A stretch of DNA of 64,000 bases from Thamnaconus septentrionalis (taxonomy: Eukaryota; Chordata; Actinopteri; Tetraodontiformes; Monacanthidae). Position numbers and translations under genes: made by a program. The stretch spans positions 4,357,273 to 4,421,272 of the forward strand of contig CM020510.1 in assembly GCA_009823395.1 (NCBI GenBank), in the 5' to 3' direction. This document shows, one piece after another, positions 1 to 63,567 of the stretch. Every line of letters starts with the position of its first letter. Position 1 is the first letter of the stretch. The notes under the pieces were generated by a model. That model searched no databases. It had not been told where the DNA came from and was given only the letters and a program-made list of their open reading frames with translations.

Positions 1-189
1 TGATTTCTCAAAATCATGGTTTATTTTAAAATTAAATAACAAAAAAAAAAATTGCCCAAACATTGTCACAACACAGCGAAGCAGCCCCCAACACTAAATG
101 CACTGCATTTTATCTACATGTTGACCAACAGTTTATGCTCCCAAAATAAAGACATAAATGAACAAAAAGAAAAAACTTGGCTGGAGCCT
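1..189 (-). other. get1: get1 3' UTR
   Basis: The sequence downstream of the get1 stop codon on the minus strand is AT-rich. A canonical AATAAA on the minus strand lies at 20-25, so the transcript probably ends at or just beyond the left edge of the window. The UTR extent is inferred, not observed. Confidence 0.55.
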
Positions 190-2089
190 CTAGCTGACAG
201 CATGAAGCCCCAGTGTAACGACTTTATTGCAAACTACCAACCAGCAGGTGATCCCCACTCCACCTGCAATGAAAACAGCAAGTGGTCAGGGAAAAGGAGG
301 AATAAAAACAAAAAGGTATGATTTATGCGGACGAGGTGTTGTGAGGAACTGAATGAACACCTGCAACTCCAGTTGGAAAGGCCACGAGGCGCTCCACAGG
401 GGTGATCCACTTATTGGGGACCACCGTCACCGGGTCAGAGTAATACTTCCAAATCAGGGAGATCATCAATCCAGCCTGATGCATAAGGCACATTTGTTAA
501 TAGGCTGTATTATTTGAGGGAAAGCAGACTTTGCATGTATTTATTTTTTTTTTTAAATGTACAGTTACCTGCAAAATATAAAAGACAATGTTCACAACCC
601 ATTTCATTTTGGCTTGTTGGGCTGTTCGTGATTTCACTGCAAAGACATGAAACGACAGCATTTCACTTAATAGTTGTTTCAATTAAGCGTATTAAAAAAA
701 TGTTTGAAGCACGTTAATGAAACTCCAGTTCTGAATATTGCATTTTACAGGAGGGCAGATATCTATTTTTCTATATTAGTAAATCCTGGCAAAGGCATGA
801 TGAAATGTTTTGCATGTAGTTCTGGACAGACCTGACTCTTGTTTATGTGTTCACTGTACTGCAATTGCGTTTTGACCAATTCAAGAACAAATCAGCCCTG
901 AAGCTGATGGTGAATGAACCAGTGATCATTCCAGGGTTGGCCAAGCAAGTGGTTTCCAGAGAGGGGCACAGGCAGGGTTGCTCGAGGAGAAATCAACAAG
1001 TACACCAGCAAAACAAAGACTTGTTATGATTTGCATGTCTCCCATAAGTAACAAAGGAAGAATGTGGAACGACTTCAGTCATGGATTAAGCTAAATCTTT
1101 AGAAATGAGAGAGTCCCTGGGACAAAATTGTTCCATGTGGATCCATGGTTGATTAGTGGTTCTCTTTAGTAACACCAGTTTGGAAGCACTTGGCCTGCAG
1201 TCCCCGATTCAGTTTAACGGTGCTAGAAGTGTTTTGTTGATGCAGTGAGTTGCCATTTTACACGACAAGGCGTTTCAAGGCGTTGTCTTGGTTCTGACAG
1301 CTGGGAAAGCCGCTCGCGTCTCTCACCGTGTGTCTTCAGCTTGTCTGTCATCTTGTTGATTTTACGCTCAAGTCGCGCATATCTGGCAAACTCGTCCATC
1401 ATGCTGATAGAAGCCTGCTCCTTCTTCATCTCCTGGATTTCGGCCCTCATCTCGCTCTCCTGTTCGGCATCTTTCTGCACCATCTTCGAGAGCTTGAAAG
1501 TAGCACAACAGATCGAAACGGTGTCAACAAAGACAACAGTGCAGTTGCTGTGGCGCTAATGGGAGCGAAAGGTTTGACGTCGAAGACATCCAAGGAGTTC
1601 CTCCCAAACGGAGGAATATTTAACTCGCTGTGTGGATTTAGATTTAAATGCAACCGCCCATGACCACATTTTGAAGGGGAAATCACATCCAGACTGTCAT
1701 AATTTTATGTCGTACCAAAAATACCCTTCCTAATCTCATCAGGATCTCGTGAAAACCCCACCCTCTCTGTCTGGAGGAGCAGCAGCTGCTTCATGTTTTA
1801 GCTGGCGAAGCACCTAGCCGTTCGCTAATTCATGCCGCTCCGAGGCAACGAGCCTGCATGTCCCCGTCTGCGGGGCGAGAGTACGGCAGGAATGCGGTAA
1901 TCAGTATGTCACCCCCGGAAAAAAAATAAAATAAAAACAAAAACAAAAACAAAACAACAACACATAACGCGGTACTCACGCGTAGTAATTAATACTTACA
2001 AACGAAGAGATACTCGGCAGCAGCGTTTTCATGAGGTTACACAGAAAAACTGAGCACAGCACGAGAAACCAAGCATAGCCTGCCGCCAT
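190..2089 (-). CDS. get1: GET1/WRB, ER receptor subunit for tail-anchored protein insertion
   Basis: Coding exons on the minus strand are 2000-2089, 1327-1492, 569-636, 361-475 and 190-263, giving 513 nt or 170 residues plus stop. All junctions are GT-AG and in phase. GET1 with CAMLG/GET2 forms the ER-membrane receptor that takes tail-anchored proteins from GET3 and inserts them. The start MAAGYAWFLVLCSVF opens an N-terminal membrane segment (about residues 6-24). A charged cytosolic coiled coil follows (about 35-90), carrying the family core MMDEFARYARLERKINKMTD. Two more membrane segments follow, at about 95-115 (MKWVVNIVFYILQ) and about 145-165 (GVGITCWLVVCNKVV). Length matches the human protein (174 residues). 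The gene lies head-to-head with hmgn1. Introns 1 (1493-1999) and 2 (637-1326) hold nothing else that I recognise. Gene identity is very secure. Confidence 0.96.
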
Positions 2090-2785
2090 CTTGGCTCCGT
2101 TGCCTGTGCAGTCGGCTGCCCGCTGCAGCTGTGGAGAAGTGGGGCAGTGGCAGGTTGAGCAAGCGCTGCAGCTCGGAGTTAGAGTTTATAATAATGACAA
2201 AAACGACAAAAATACTGTCAGTCTTTTCAGACACGAGACATGGCGTAGAAGACGGTGCTTTACTGATTTTTTCTTTTCTTTAACAGAGTCGCTTACAAAT
2301 GAACTTTGTGAAAGCTATGGGGCATGGCCGACCCATTTTGTTTGTATGCACGTAACTGAATTTTGTAACGTCTCGCATCGTTTAATTAACTCCATACAGT
2401 GTTCCCCTTGGACATTGAAGAAAAAAAAATGTTTAAAAAAAAAAAAAGTGATTATGGCGCTGCTGTTGTTGACTGATTGGCACACAGTCCTGCCCACACA
2501 GGTAAAATGTTGTGGTTCAAAAATGTGCAGCCTCCACATCGAAGCCAATCGCTGGCAGTCAGGGGCGGGGGTTAACTCCTACGGCTAGGTTGGTAGGATA
2601 AGGGATATAATATAGCGAGAGTGGGATCCAATCCGGTTTTAGCTAGTTTTAGTCCAAGTCGAGACGTTAATGTAGAGTTACAGTCAGTCCTGGAGGTGCA
2701 GACGGTGGTGTCAGTGTCAGGCAAATACTCATAGACCTAAACGCTTCGTGGTGCTTCACGAGCCCGTCCCAAACAGCCGCTAACA
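2090..2785. promoter_or_regulatory. Shared head-to-head promoter region of get1 and hmgn1
   Basis: About 700 bp separates the two divergent start codons. Facing hmgn1 there is a CCAAT box at 2545-2549, a GGGGCGGGG GC-box at 2562-2570 and a TATA-like tataatata at 2606-2614. Facing get1, the start codon sits inside CAAGATGGCGGC, the classic YY1 motif that often overlaps housekeeping start sites. Motifs are read directly from the sequence. Promoter function is inferred from position. Confidence 0.6.
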
Positions 2786-5185
2786 ATGGGGAAAAGAAGG
2801 GTGAGTGCGCTGCGTGATGTGACACGTTTCCTAATCGTAGACAGAGTTGCTAAGTCCCGCTTCGCTACGTGTACTTTTATTTTCTGGGGCTGTAATCCTA
2901 TATCGCGGCCGCGCCGTGTAAATGGCCACCTTTGCTAGCTCAGGTTAGTCGGCTGGCGTTCGCACCGGGAAGTGGTGGAGGGGTCTGTTTTTTTTCCCCC
3001 CTCTCTTACCGATGGTTGAAAGACGCGTTTCCACCGAACACCGTCGCTCCTTTAAAGCCACGACTTCGTGTCAACAGGTGGCCGCTGTAAATGAGCGCTT
3101 TTGGGCATTCATTTGCCCAGTTTCGTTCGTTTTTTGTTTTTGTTTTTACCGCCAAGGTAACACATTGTCGCGTTTGGCCGCAGGCATCGTCGAGGTGGTT
3201 TGCGCGTAAAGTCGAGCTACGCTACGCACGTCTAGTTCCGCGTTAAGCCATTTCTGGTAAGTTTGTAACCCTAACTCGTTCTGGCGTCGATGTCGGGACG
3301 TTTTAAATGATTGTCGTGCCACTGCTTGAGTTGAAATGCAGATATGGACGGCACGGAGGCATGGCTGCGCATTTTGGAGCGAACACTTCCCTTTTTTTTC
3401 CAAGCTGCGCCGTGCGCCATTGCTTCGCTTCAACGAAGGTTTTTTTTTTCTCTCTTCTCCCCTCCCTCTCGTCTAATGGGGAACGCGCTGCACATCTTGG
3501 CGGGAATTAACAAGTAACAGCCAAGAGAAAAGGTGTCCGGACTTCCCTTCCCACTTTTTCTTTTTCTTTTTCTTTTTTTTTTTTTTTTTTTTGAGGTTGC
3601 ATAATTTCTTTATGACTTAAGGGGAGGGTGAGGTGCCCACCCCCCCCTTTCTACACACACCCACTTTCACACATGATTCCTGGTCGTTCCAGTCTTATTA
3701 ATCTGTTTTCCTCTCCGTTCTCTGTCTTTGCAGTCTGCGACGAACGAGGAACAGGTCAGTATGAGTCGTTGCACTCTTGACTTCATGGGATGGATATTTG
3801 GCGAACTAATGAACATTTTGTTCTGCACTCTGGAAAGAGTGAAGAGTTTGGTGTTGGGCAAACTTTGAACCCGCCTGAACTGTAATTCCGCAAATTACGG
3901 CTGCTGGAACAATTCTTAATATTATTATAAGGTTGTGATGTATCTATCTATGAAATATTAATTGATGGGCAGGAAGTTGTGCCGCCTGCAGGGGGTGCTG
4001 CATAGAACTATCGTACAAATAGATCACTTTCTGTTCAACTGTTGATTTACACTGAAATACATATCAGTTAATGTAATTGTGAATGTGGAAGGGGTCTAAA
4101 CACAGTTCCATTTCGGGAAAATCCACTAAAGCACATAGTATGAAAGTGGTTTTGTTTGGGAGTATATCATATCGTGATAGCACACTGTAGATACTGTTTG
4201 TGTTTATTTCCTCTGCAGAGGATGTGGTGTATAGACCTCTACCTGTAACAAATGGCTCCAATAAACAGGTCTTGGTGCATGTATAGTTTTAAAATATGCT
4301 TTTGTCTAACTATGTGAGTATTCAAATGAGCTGAAATAATTTTTCTGTCGCTCTACAGGAAATAAGAAAGTCGCAGCGGTTGCTTAAGGTATGTTTGGCA
4401 AAAACATCATTCAAATGTTTAATCTCTTGACCCATTCAAAGAAAAATGTCATTGTGTGGTACAAAATATGTGACTCTTGTTAGTTGCAGAGATCGGGACC
4501 GACACCAGAGCCAGACAAGGAAAAGGTGAGCAGAAGAAGATGGAAGAATTGACAGTTAAATTAAGTGTTTTGGTTGTTTTATATGTCTCAGCCTTCTAAT
4601 GTGGTGTATTACCCTGCTTGCTCAAAGGCGCCCCCTAAGGCTAAGAAGCCTAAAGCAACAAAGCCCAAGCAACAGAAGAAAGAAGAACCAGCAGCAGAGA
4701 CAGAGGAGGTTCCAGCAGAAAACGGGGAACCCAAAGCTGAGGAGGTAGAGAAAGCTTGCGTCTTTCTCTGGCAATATTTTGGCTAAGACCCAATTTATCA
4801 GATATTTTTTCTGACATCTGTGCTTTTGAATTAATTTAATTTATATTTATTGAATTTGCCACACTTGGTGGTGCATGTTAACCTGCATGAGATATTGTGC
4901 CCTATGTGACAGCACACAGGGCTGATTTCCCTATGAGTATGTAATGTCTTAAAAGTTGAGCAAGGGTTATTGACACATTTTATTTTTCTAATTTCTTAAG
5001 AGTTCAGTGGAAAGATAGCAATACATTATTGTTGAAGGAATTAGAATCATTTGTGACCTTTTTATAAAATTAAAGTGATCATATGTGTTTGTTTCATTTT
5101 CTAGACACCTGCAGCAGCAGCAGCAGAAGAAGAGGCCTCTGCAGAGGAAGAAAGTGAGCCTGCAGAGGAGAAAGCAGCAGAGTAG
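2786..5185 (+). CDS. hmgn1: HMGN1-like nucleosome-binding high-mobility-group protein
   Basis: Six coding exons: 2786-2800, 3734-3754, 4359-4388, 4490-4525, 4628-4744 and 5105-5185. Every exon is a multiple of three, totalling 300 nt (99 residues). HMGN proteins are small, unfolded nuclear proteins that bind nucleosomes and loosen chromatin. The layout fits the family: a very short first exon (MGKRR), a basic nucleosome-binding segment with RKSQRLL in place of mammalian RRSARLS, a Lys/Pro/Ala-rich stretch (KAKKPKATKPK), then an acidic Glu/Ala-rich C-terminus. Length equals human HMGN1 (100 residues). The gene sits between get1 and brwd1 as in human 21q22, which supports HMGN1 over other HMGN paralogues. 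Intron 1 (2801-3733) is GC-rich near the promoter, and no other gene is seen inside. Confidence 0.9.
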
Positions 5186-6149
5186 TCACCCCCTGTTTCT
5201 TTCTATGTGTACAATGCAGAGATTATTTTTTATCCTCTATTTTCCTAAGACGGCAATCTTTTAAGAGACATGTCTGCAGAAATGCAGACTTTTAAAAACA
5301 AACTTCCATTTTCATGGCTTCTGTGAAGGGATAGTTTCAGACTTTTTTTTTTATATAATCTTCTTTTGACTTCTCCCTGTTTTTAATTTTAGTTTTCCAA
5401 CATGTGCTGTCATTCCTAAATCAGGAATTAAATGTTCAACTCCGGGAGTGTCCCTGGGAACATTGCCAGGATGTCTTAAAGGTTTTTTTTTATGACCTGT
5501 ACTGTTTCAGACTGTCATACTTAGTTGCTGTGTTTTGAAAGGGAATGGTTGGGACGTTAAGGAGTTGTCTTCACTTTAATTATGTTCACTTGTTTTTGGA
5601 ATTGATTGAGTTACATCATTTAGCTAGTGTGGGGTGAGGGTGTGTTTTTGATCTTATTTACCAATGTACAGTTTCCTTCCTCTTTTTTTTTAAAGAAAGG
5701 ACTATTCAATGTTTTCTCTGTAATTGGTATTGAATGCTGATTAAAGTGAATTTCTTTCAAGGGATGTTTTATTTTTTCAGCTTATATATTGAAAAACTCG
5801 CACTTAATAGTAGAACTATTATATATCAAAACTGGGTACATAATAAATAATAATATTAAGTCATGCAATTACCCTTTTACTTTTTGTTACGCTCATTTCT
5901 CACTTAGTCTGGATGTTTTTCTTTTGTGGGGGAACCATAACTTTAGCAGATATATTTATTTTGGTGGGAAGGTGGTTTATTTCAGTTATCAGCCTTACAT
6001 TAGGTGCTTTGCTCAATCCTCTGCCTTCAGTTCTTTTTCTGTAGTCTAAAATAAGATTGTTTTGTGACATGAGTTTGCAAAGAATGTTAAATTACACTTC
6101 TATTGAGCTGTCTCATTCCATTGCAATTTCATTGCAGCAAGTCAACATA

Positions 6150-6150
<1 letters not shown>

Positions 6151-6185
<35 letters not shown>
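6151..6185. repeat. (TA)n microsatellite
   Basis: A simple AT dinucleotide run lies downstream of hmgn1 and is probably outside the mature mRNA. Confidence 0.85.
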
Positions 6186-6190
<5 letters not shown>

Positions 6191-6581
6191 CATTTTGGAT
6201 GGTGGTTTCCTGCTGGCATAATTGCTCAGTAGTTGATAGACATTACCTCCCAGTTGATCAATCTTTTTTGAGAATCAAAAATAAATCTACACTAAAGGAA
6301 ATGTCTATGGGTGTCATAGGCTGCCTTTGAGATGGACTTTTGCCATATTAGTGTAACCTATTACCCAAGTTGTTAGATTGTTATTCACCCTTTGTGAACT
6401 TAATAAACAATTCTGTGTGCACACAGTTTTTAGTGTAACGTTGGCATAGATGTATTTACCTAAATTGCAAACAAGCATTTATAGTGATTATTGGGAAATG
6501 GTTTGCAATCGAACTTTCCCTCAAAGAATGCACTTTGATGTATGTTTTTGTTCTTCTGTTCATATTAGTGAAACGTGAACA

Positions 6582-6891
6582 CAATTTTATAAAACTGCAT
6601 GGGCCTGTACTTGATGGTCACTTTGTTTAATTTGATGTAAACTATTTCACATAAAACACATAAAATATATTCTATTTACACCACAGGGACTGCATTTGTG
6701 ATGTTAATAATTAATTTGGCCCATGCAATTTTATAAAACTGCATGGGCCAGTAGTTGATTATTAAATTGGTTTAATATGATTTAAACTTCTGTTTACTGA
6801 TTATTGTGGTGAATACATAATTAATTTGTTATTTTTTAAACAAAAAATCTAATTTACAACACAGGAACTTTAGTTTTGATGTTAACAATTA
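6582..6891. repeat. Diverged tandem duplication, two units of about 140-165 bp
   Basis: Unit 1 (about 6582-6713) and unit 2 (6726-6891) both start with caattttataaaactgcatg. They share blocks in the same order: a TTTAATNTGATNTAAACT block, then ATTTACANCACAGG, then TTNTGATGTTAANAATTA. No terminal repeats or coding capacity are seen. It is either an old local duplication or two copies of an unclassified element. Confidence 0.6.
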
Positions 6892-7046
6892 TTTCGGTGT
6901 TTTTCGAGTTTTAATGAACAATAGGGATCTGGGAAAAACATACAAATCAATGATAAAACAAGTCTCGTACTATGCAAGCTGTATACTAAACGTTAAACGA
7001 ATGGCTTTTTATTTCGTTCGAGCGACGTATTGCCAAACATTACTTA

Positions 7047-7484
7047 TGACGTCATACAAGGAACTCACGACCTTGGTCACCAAAAAGGGGGCGGTCTTTC
7101 GACTACTGCATTCCGTAGAATAAAAAAAATAAAGAAGTCGTTGAATTTCTCGACATATTAGAATTGTATAGTGTCTTCATTCGAGACTTTGTGATACGTT
7201 AAAAATGTTTTTCGCACGTCGCTGATCGACGGCTTTCATCTTTTGTTGAAAACGCTCCTCCCCACCCCCTTTTTCCTGTATTCCTCCGCTGTGGCGGAAG
7301 TAAGAGGTAGCGCTGAGGCCTCATCCTTCCAATGGCGACTGCAAACGGGCTGAATAGAAAGCGGGAGCAACCGTGGAGGGGGTCAGAGCCGTGTAACCGA
7401 AATTAAATAAATATATCCTGTTCTTCGTAGTCATAAAGTTAGCCTGAAATTTGTTCCAATCCTCTCCAAGTCACGGCCGATTCC
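7047..7484 (+). promoter_or_regulatory. brwd1: brwd1 promoter and 5' UTR region with full CRE and an upstream ORF
   Basis: A perfect palindromic cAMP-response element TGACGTCA lies at 7047-7054, about 430 bp before the brwd1 start codon. A GC-richer zone follows. An upstream ATG at 7332 opens a 24-codon reading frame closed by TAA at 7404-7406, before the main ATG at 7485. If transcription begins upstream of 7332, this would be a uORF. Motifs are seen; function is inferred. Confidence 0.5.
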
Positions 7485-26259
<18,775 letters not shown>

Positions 26260-28103
26260 CGGCGGCGGCTGGAATCTCAGACGGACGTTATACCGAAGCC
26301 CTCAGACGGCCTCGTCATGGTAGTAGCACTGGAGTCCTCGAGAGAAAATGCTGTGAATCTGTTTTCATTCAGGGATATTTATATTTTCTATGAAAAAGAA
26401 AAAACAAAAAAGAACATTTGAACACATTGAACAGCATTTGAACTGCTGGCTTGCAGATGGACGCAGAGAAACAACCTTCCATGCTGCCGGCAGAAACCGC
26501 CGTGGGGAGTCTTGTCAGCTCGGGTGCTATCTAATATACCTCTGTCTAATCAAGCATATTGCTGGCTTGCACTAAGATACACTGTACTGAGGTATTTCTT
26601 ACACTAGTTTTGCATTAGAAACTCAGGGGTCAGCTAAGTTTACTGTAGTCTCAGACAGGTTTTGTCGGCGGAGCTGAGATAAAGGACGACCAGGAGGGTC
26701 CCGGTGGGGCCGAAGTCCGCACACACTCACTGGGACGACAACCACGCTCACACTTGACTACAGCACTCCCTTGAAAAAAAAAAATCCACACACTTAAACC
26801 TGACTGTATTATGAGTTGATATGAGCCAAATGGATGCAATTCTCTCCCCATCCCACACTGTTTGATTTTTCTAAGATTACGTTTGTGTTGTATTCAAGTG
26901 AATAGATGTAAATACGTGATTGAGATTGACTGACAGGTTTGGCGATCAGTCACGAGCAAACTATTTAAATTAATTTTTTTTTTTGTTTGTTTGTGTTTTT
27001 GGCTTCTTTTTCTTTTCTTTTTTTTATACAAATAACTACATTGTCTTGCCATATGTCACAAATTGGTACCATTTTTTTTTTTTTTTTTTTGCCAAGTACC
27101 AAAAGTACTTTTTGCAAAATACTGCGATTTCTCATATTGGGAAGACAAAGGTTTATTGTTCCGTGCTACCTGCGTTCAGTATTAAATTCTTTTTTTTGGA
27201 GTTGACTTAAATACATTTTGGCTGTCATGTGATGGGGAGGTTTCTAAATACAGTCGCTTTATGACGTTTTGCATAATGTTTTTTCATACTACACCTTTAA
27301 TAACAATTTCACAGTAAAAGCAATTGAGGATATGTGATTGTGGAATGCATTGAGTGATCTATTCCTCCTATCAATAAAGACGTCATTTCAAGGTGAATCC
27401 AGTGTTTGAATTCATCCTCTTTGTGGCAAGCAATGTTTTAATAACATTGTGGCTATGGAGCACTGTAACTTTTCCCTACGATGGCCCCCACAGTTTTAAT
27501 TTTCCTATATATTGTCACTCTCAACTGCATCTTCAACAAATCTTTTTGTTGAAGATGCAGTTGCAAAAAAAAAAGTGATTGGGTTAATTTCTGTCATGAA
27601 ATTATGTGGCATTGAGTTTTTCCATTGGTTATCAACAAGACGAAGTGCAAGACATGTTTTGTTTTAACTTTATCCAGATTTGTAAAATGCAAGTATTTCA
27701 TTTTAGCCAAATAAAACTTGATAACAAAACAGTATTTTAAGTTCAAGCAATTCCCTCAATGCACACATGCCATTAGGAATTTAATACCATCCCTTAATCT
27801 GAAGGAAGATCGGATAATCCCTTTGACATGAAAGTAACAATTTGTGTCGCATTGTGTAAATAAAAATCGCACTTTAACATTTTGTTTGTTCCAAAGGGGC
27901 GGGGTCTAGATCCCAGTTGTCGCCTCTATTTCATGACATCGTGTTTTCTGCTACAAATGGTATTTAAAAATGTGAAATGTTTTGTTTTGGCTAAACGTTA
28001 ATTTTAAACACACGTTCAATTCGACCTCACGAACCCTCGCTTAGTTCCCTTATCTCCCTTTGTTAATGTTTATCGCCTTCGTTCAAGGGGTTGTCGCATA
28101 CAA
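26260..28103 (+). other. brwd1 3' UTR and brwd1-mipep spacer
   Basis: AATAAA signals lie at 27373-27378, 27710-27715 and 27859-27864, suggesting 3' UTRs of about 1.1-1.6 kb with alternative ends. A perfect hairpin at 27522-27563 lies between the first two signals. Poly-T tracts occur at 26970-27090. No coding exon was recognised, and I looked specifically for a further basic C-terminal brwd1 exon without finding one. Confidence 0.55.
27522..27563. other. Perfect 18-bp inverted repeat with 6-nt loop
   Basis: The arm CAACTGCATCTTCAACAA (27522-27539) and its exact reverse complement (27546-27563) flank a 6-nt spacer. The position is inside the longer predicted brwd1 3' UTR. The stem is too short for a standard pre-miRNA. 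Function is unknown. Confidence 0.8.
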
Positions 28104-28561
28104 TGACGTCATCATCCTGTCTTTCGCGACGGCACTTTCGGCAGATTACGTTGGTCTTGCTTCTTTGTAAAGATATGCTGAAACAATGTAGAACGAGTCA
28201 CTTATAGCATTTAACTTTTCTGCTTTCCCCCCCATTATAACATAAGCATTTTATTTATCGTAAGCACTTTTGATTTTGTTTGTGACGAAAATGTTGTGCG
28301 CTGCTGGCGTTCAAATTTGCCTCCCAGCACTTAGCCACTGAGCTAACATGTGAGCAGCTGTGTGTCAATGGGATTCGCAGGGTCATGCATGATTGTTTTT
28401 AACGTCAGACCTTGCTTTGTTTGAGGGCAAATATTTAGAGTATTTTGAGGTTGTCTCTGTGTTTTTTTTTGCGAGAGCCGTCACGTCGAGGCTAAAGTGT
28501 AGCATGTCCTCTGTCAACACTGATCTTCAGTAGACATCAGATGCGGTAGATTGAGAAGAAA
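28104..28561 (+). promoter_or_regulatory. mipep: mipep upstream region with perfect CRE
   Basis: A palindromic TGACGTCA lies at 28104-28111, about 450 bp before the mipep start codon. No TATA box is obvious. The transcription start cannot be placed. The 5' UTR may contain a small intron, because tctgtcaacactgatcttcag at about 28511-28531 resembles an acceptor, but this is speculative. Confidence 0.4.
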
Positions 28562-45017
<16,456 letters not shown>

Positions 45018-46091
45018 GGAGACCAAGCCCCGCCCACCCCAGCCAACCACGGCACGGCGCCGGCGGTGGTGGTGGCGAAGCGGACTTCAAGCTCAGCAGA
45101 GGTGCTGAGGCTCTCTGCATCACAGTGACTGTTTGATACGATTGTTCTGGTTGTGCAGGTGGCACCAGGTAAGAAGCTCTGGATTCTCCTCCAGGTGAAT
45201 CCACTCTAGTCAGACAGCTGTTTTTAAAATGTGTACATAGTTTTTCAACACGGCACTTTGTGGAAAATAAACAGTGAGATGCCTCTGAATGCAATTTAAG
45301 GTTTTATTATTTACTGAATCTACTCTAAACACACAAGTATGAGTGCACGTGCACACACACACACGCACACGATTAAATCGGTTTAGCTCATCGACCCGTC
45401 TGGTCACGTGATCGTCCGTTGCGCCTCCTCCACGTCAAAATGAAACGCCAGTGAATTTGTTGAAGTTTATTTACAAAAAAAATGAAACGACAGCAACACG
45501 TGTGACCAATCACAGCCGTAAACACAAAATGGGGCAAAAAAAACAAAAACAGTCAGTCATCTTAAAAAAATATCCACCTGCTCTTTGTACACTATCTACA
45601 AAACATTCCTCGTCCTCCTCGTTCAAGATTGTCCTCAGTGTGCAACGTTTTCTCGAGACAAACAGGCTCAGAACCTTTTGTTTAACAAAACCAAACAAAA
45701 GAAAAGAAAATTACAAGAACACAAAAAAAAATCTTCATGTGAGCGGCCGACAGACCGACACTGTGCTGGTGCTCTAATCGGGCAAACGACACCCCCCCAC
45801 CCTCCCACTTTTTTTTTTTTTTCCGCCCAAAAAACTTCATTTGATCAGTTTTCACCTTCTGGGAAGATAAAATCACATGACCTGCCACGTTCCTCAGCAG
45901 TGCTGCTAGTCGAGTGGCGTGTTGTCTGCACAGTTCAGGGCTCTGAGGTCGGCGGCAGGCCTTTCAAAGACATACGTGTGTGTTGTGTGTGTGTGTGTGT
46001 GTGTGTAATCTGATCTGGGATCAGGCTGCCGCGGCTGTCGTGGAGTCTGGGGGTGGTTCAAGGTTGGGAACGCAAGCTGAAGAAATCCGTG
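45018..46091. terminator. Tail-to-tail 3' UTR zone of mipep and tnfrsf19
   Basis: mipep has AATAAA on the plus strand at 45266-45271. tnfrsf19 has minus-strand AATAAA at 45466-45471 and again at 45303-45308. The predicted ends therefore lie within tens of bases of each other or overlap, depending on which tnfrsf19 site is used. No further coding exon was seen. A (TG)n run lies at about 45979-46007. Confidence 0.55.

Positions 46092-63567
<17,476 letters not shown>

Larger units (their letters stand above)
5186..7046 (+). other. hmgn1 3' UTR followed by AT-rich spacer
   Basis: Candidate hmgn1 poly(A) signals are ATTAAA at 5740-5745 and AATAAA at 6402-6407. The stretch also holds a (TA)n microsatellite at about 6151-6185 and a diverged tandem duplication at 6582-6891. 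No coding potential is seen. The true 3' end cannot be fixed without transcript data. Confidence 0.5.

Noticed and set aside
847..1029. Possible exon in get1 intron 2 (hydrophobic minus-strand frame)
   Set aside because: The five-exon get1 model is complete and in phase without it, and the frame has no homology that I recognise.
26450..26535. Possible extra brwd1 exon after the ttgcag at 26451-26456
   Set aside because: The phase would fit the donor at the stop codon, but the translated sequence does not resemble the BRWD3/PHIP C-terminal tail. I could not support it.
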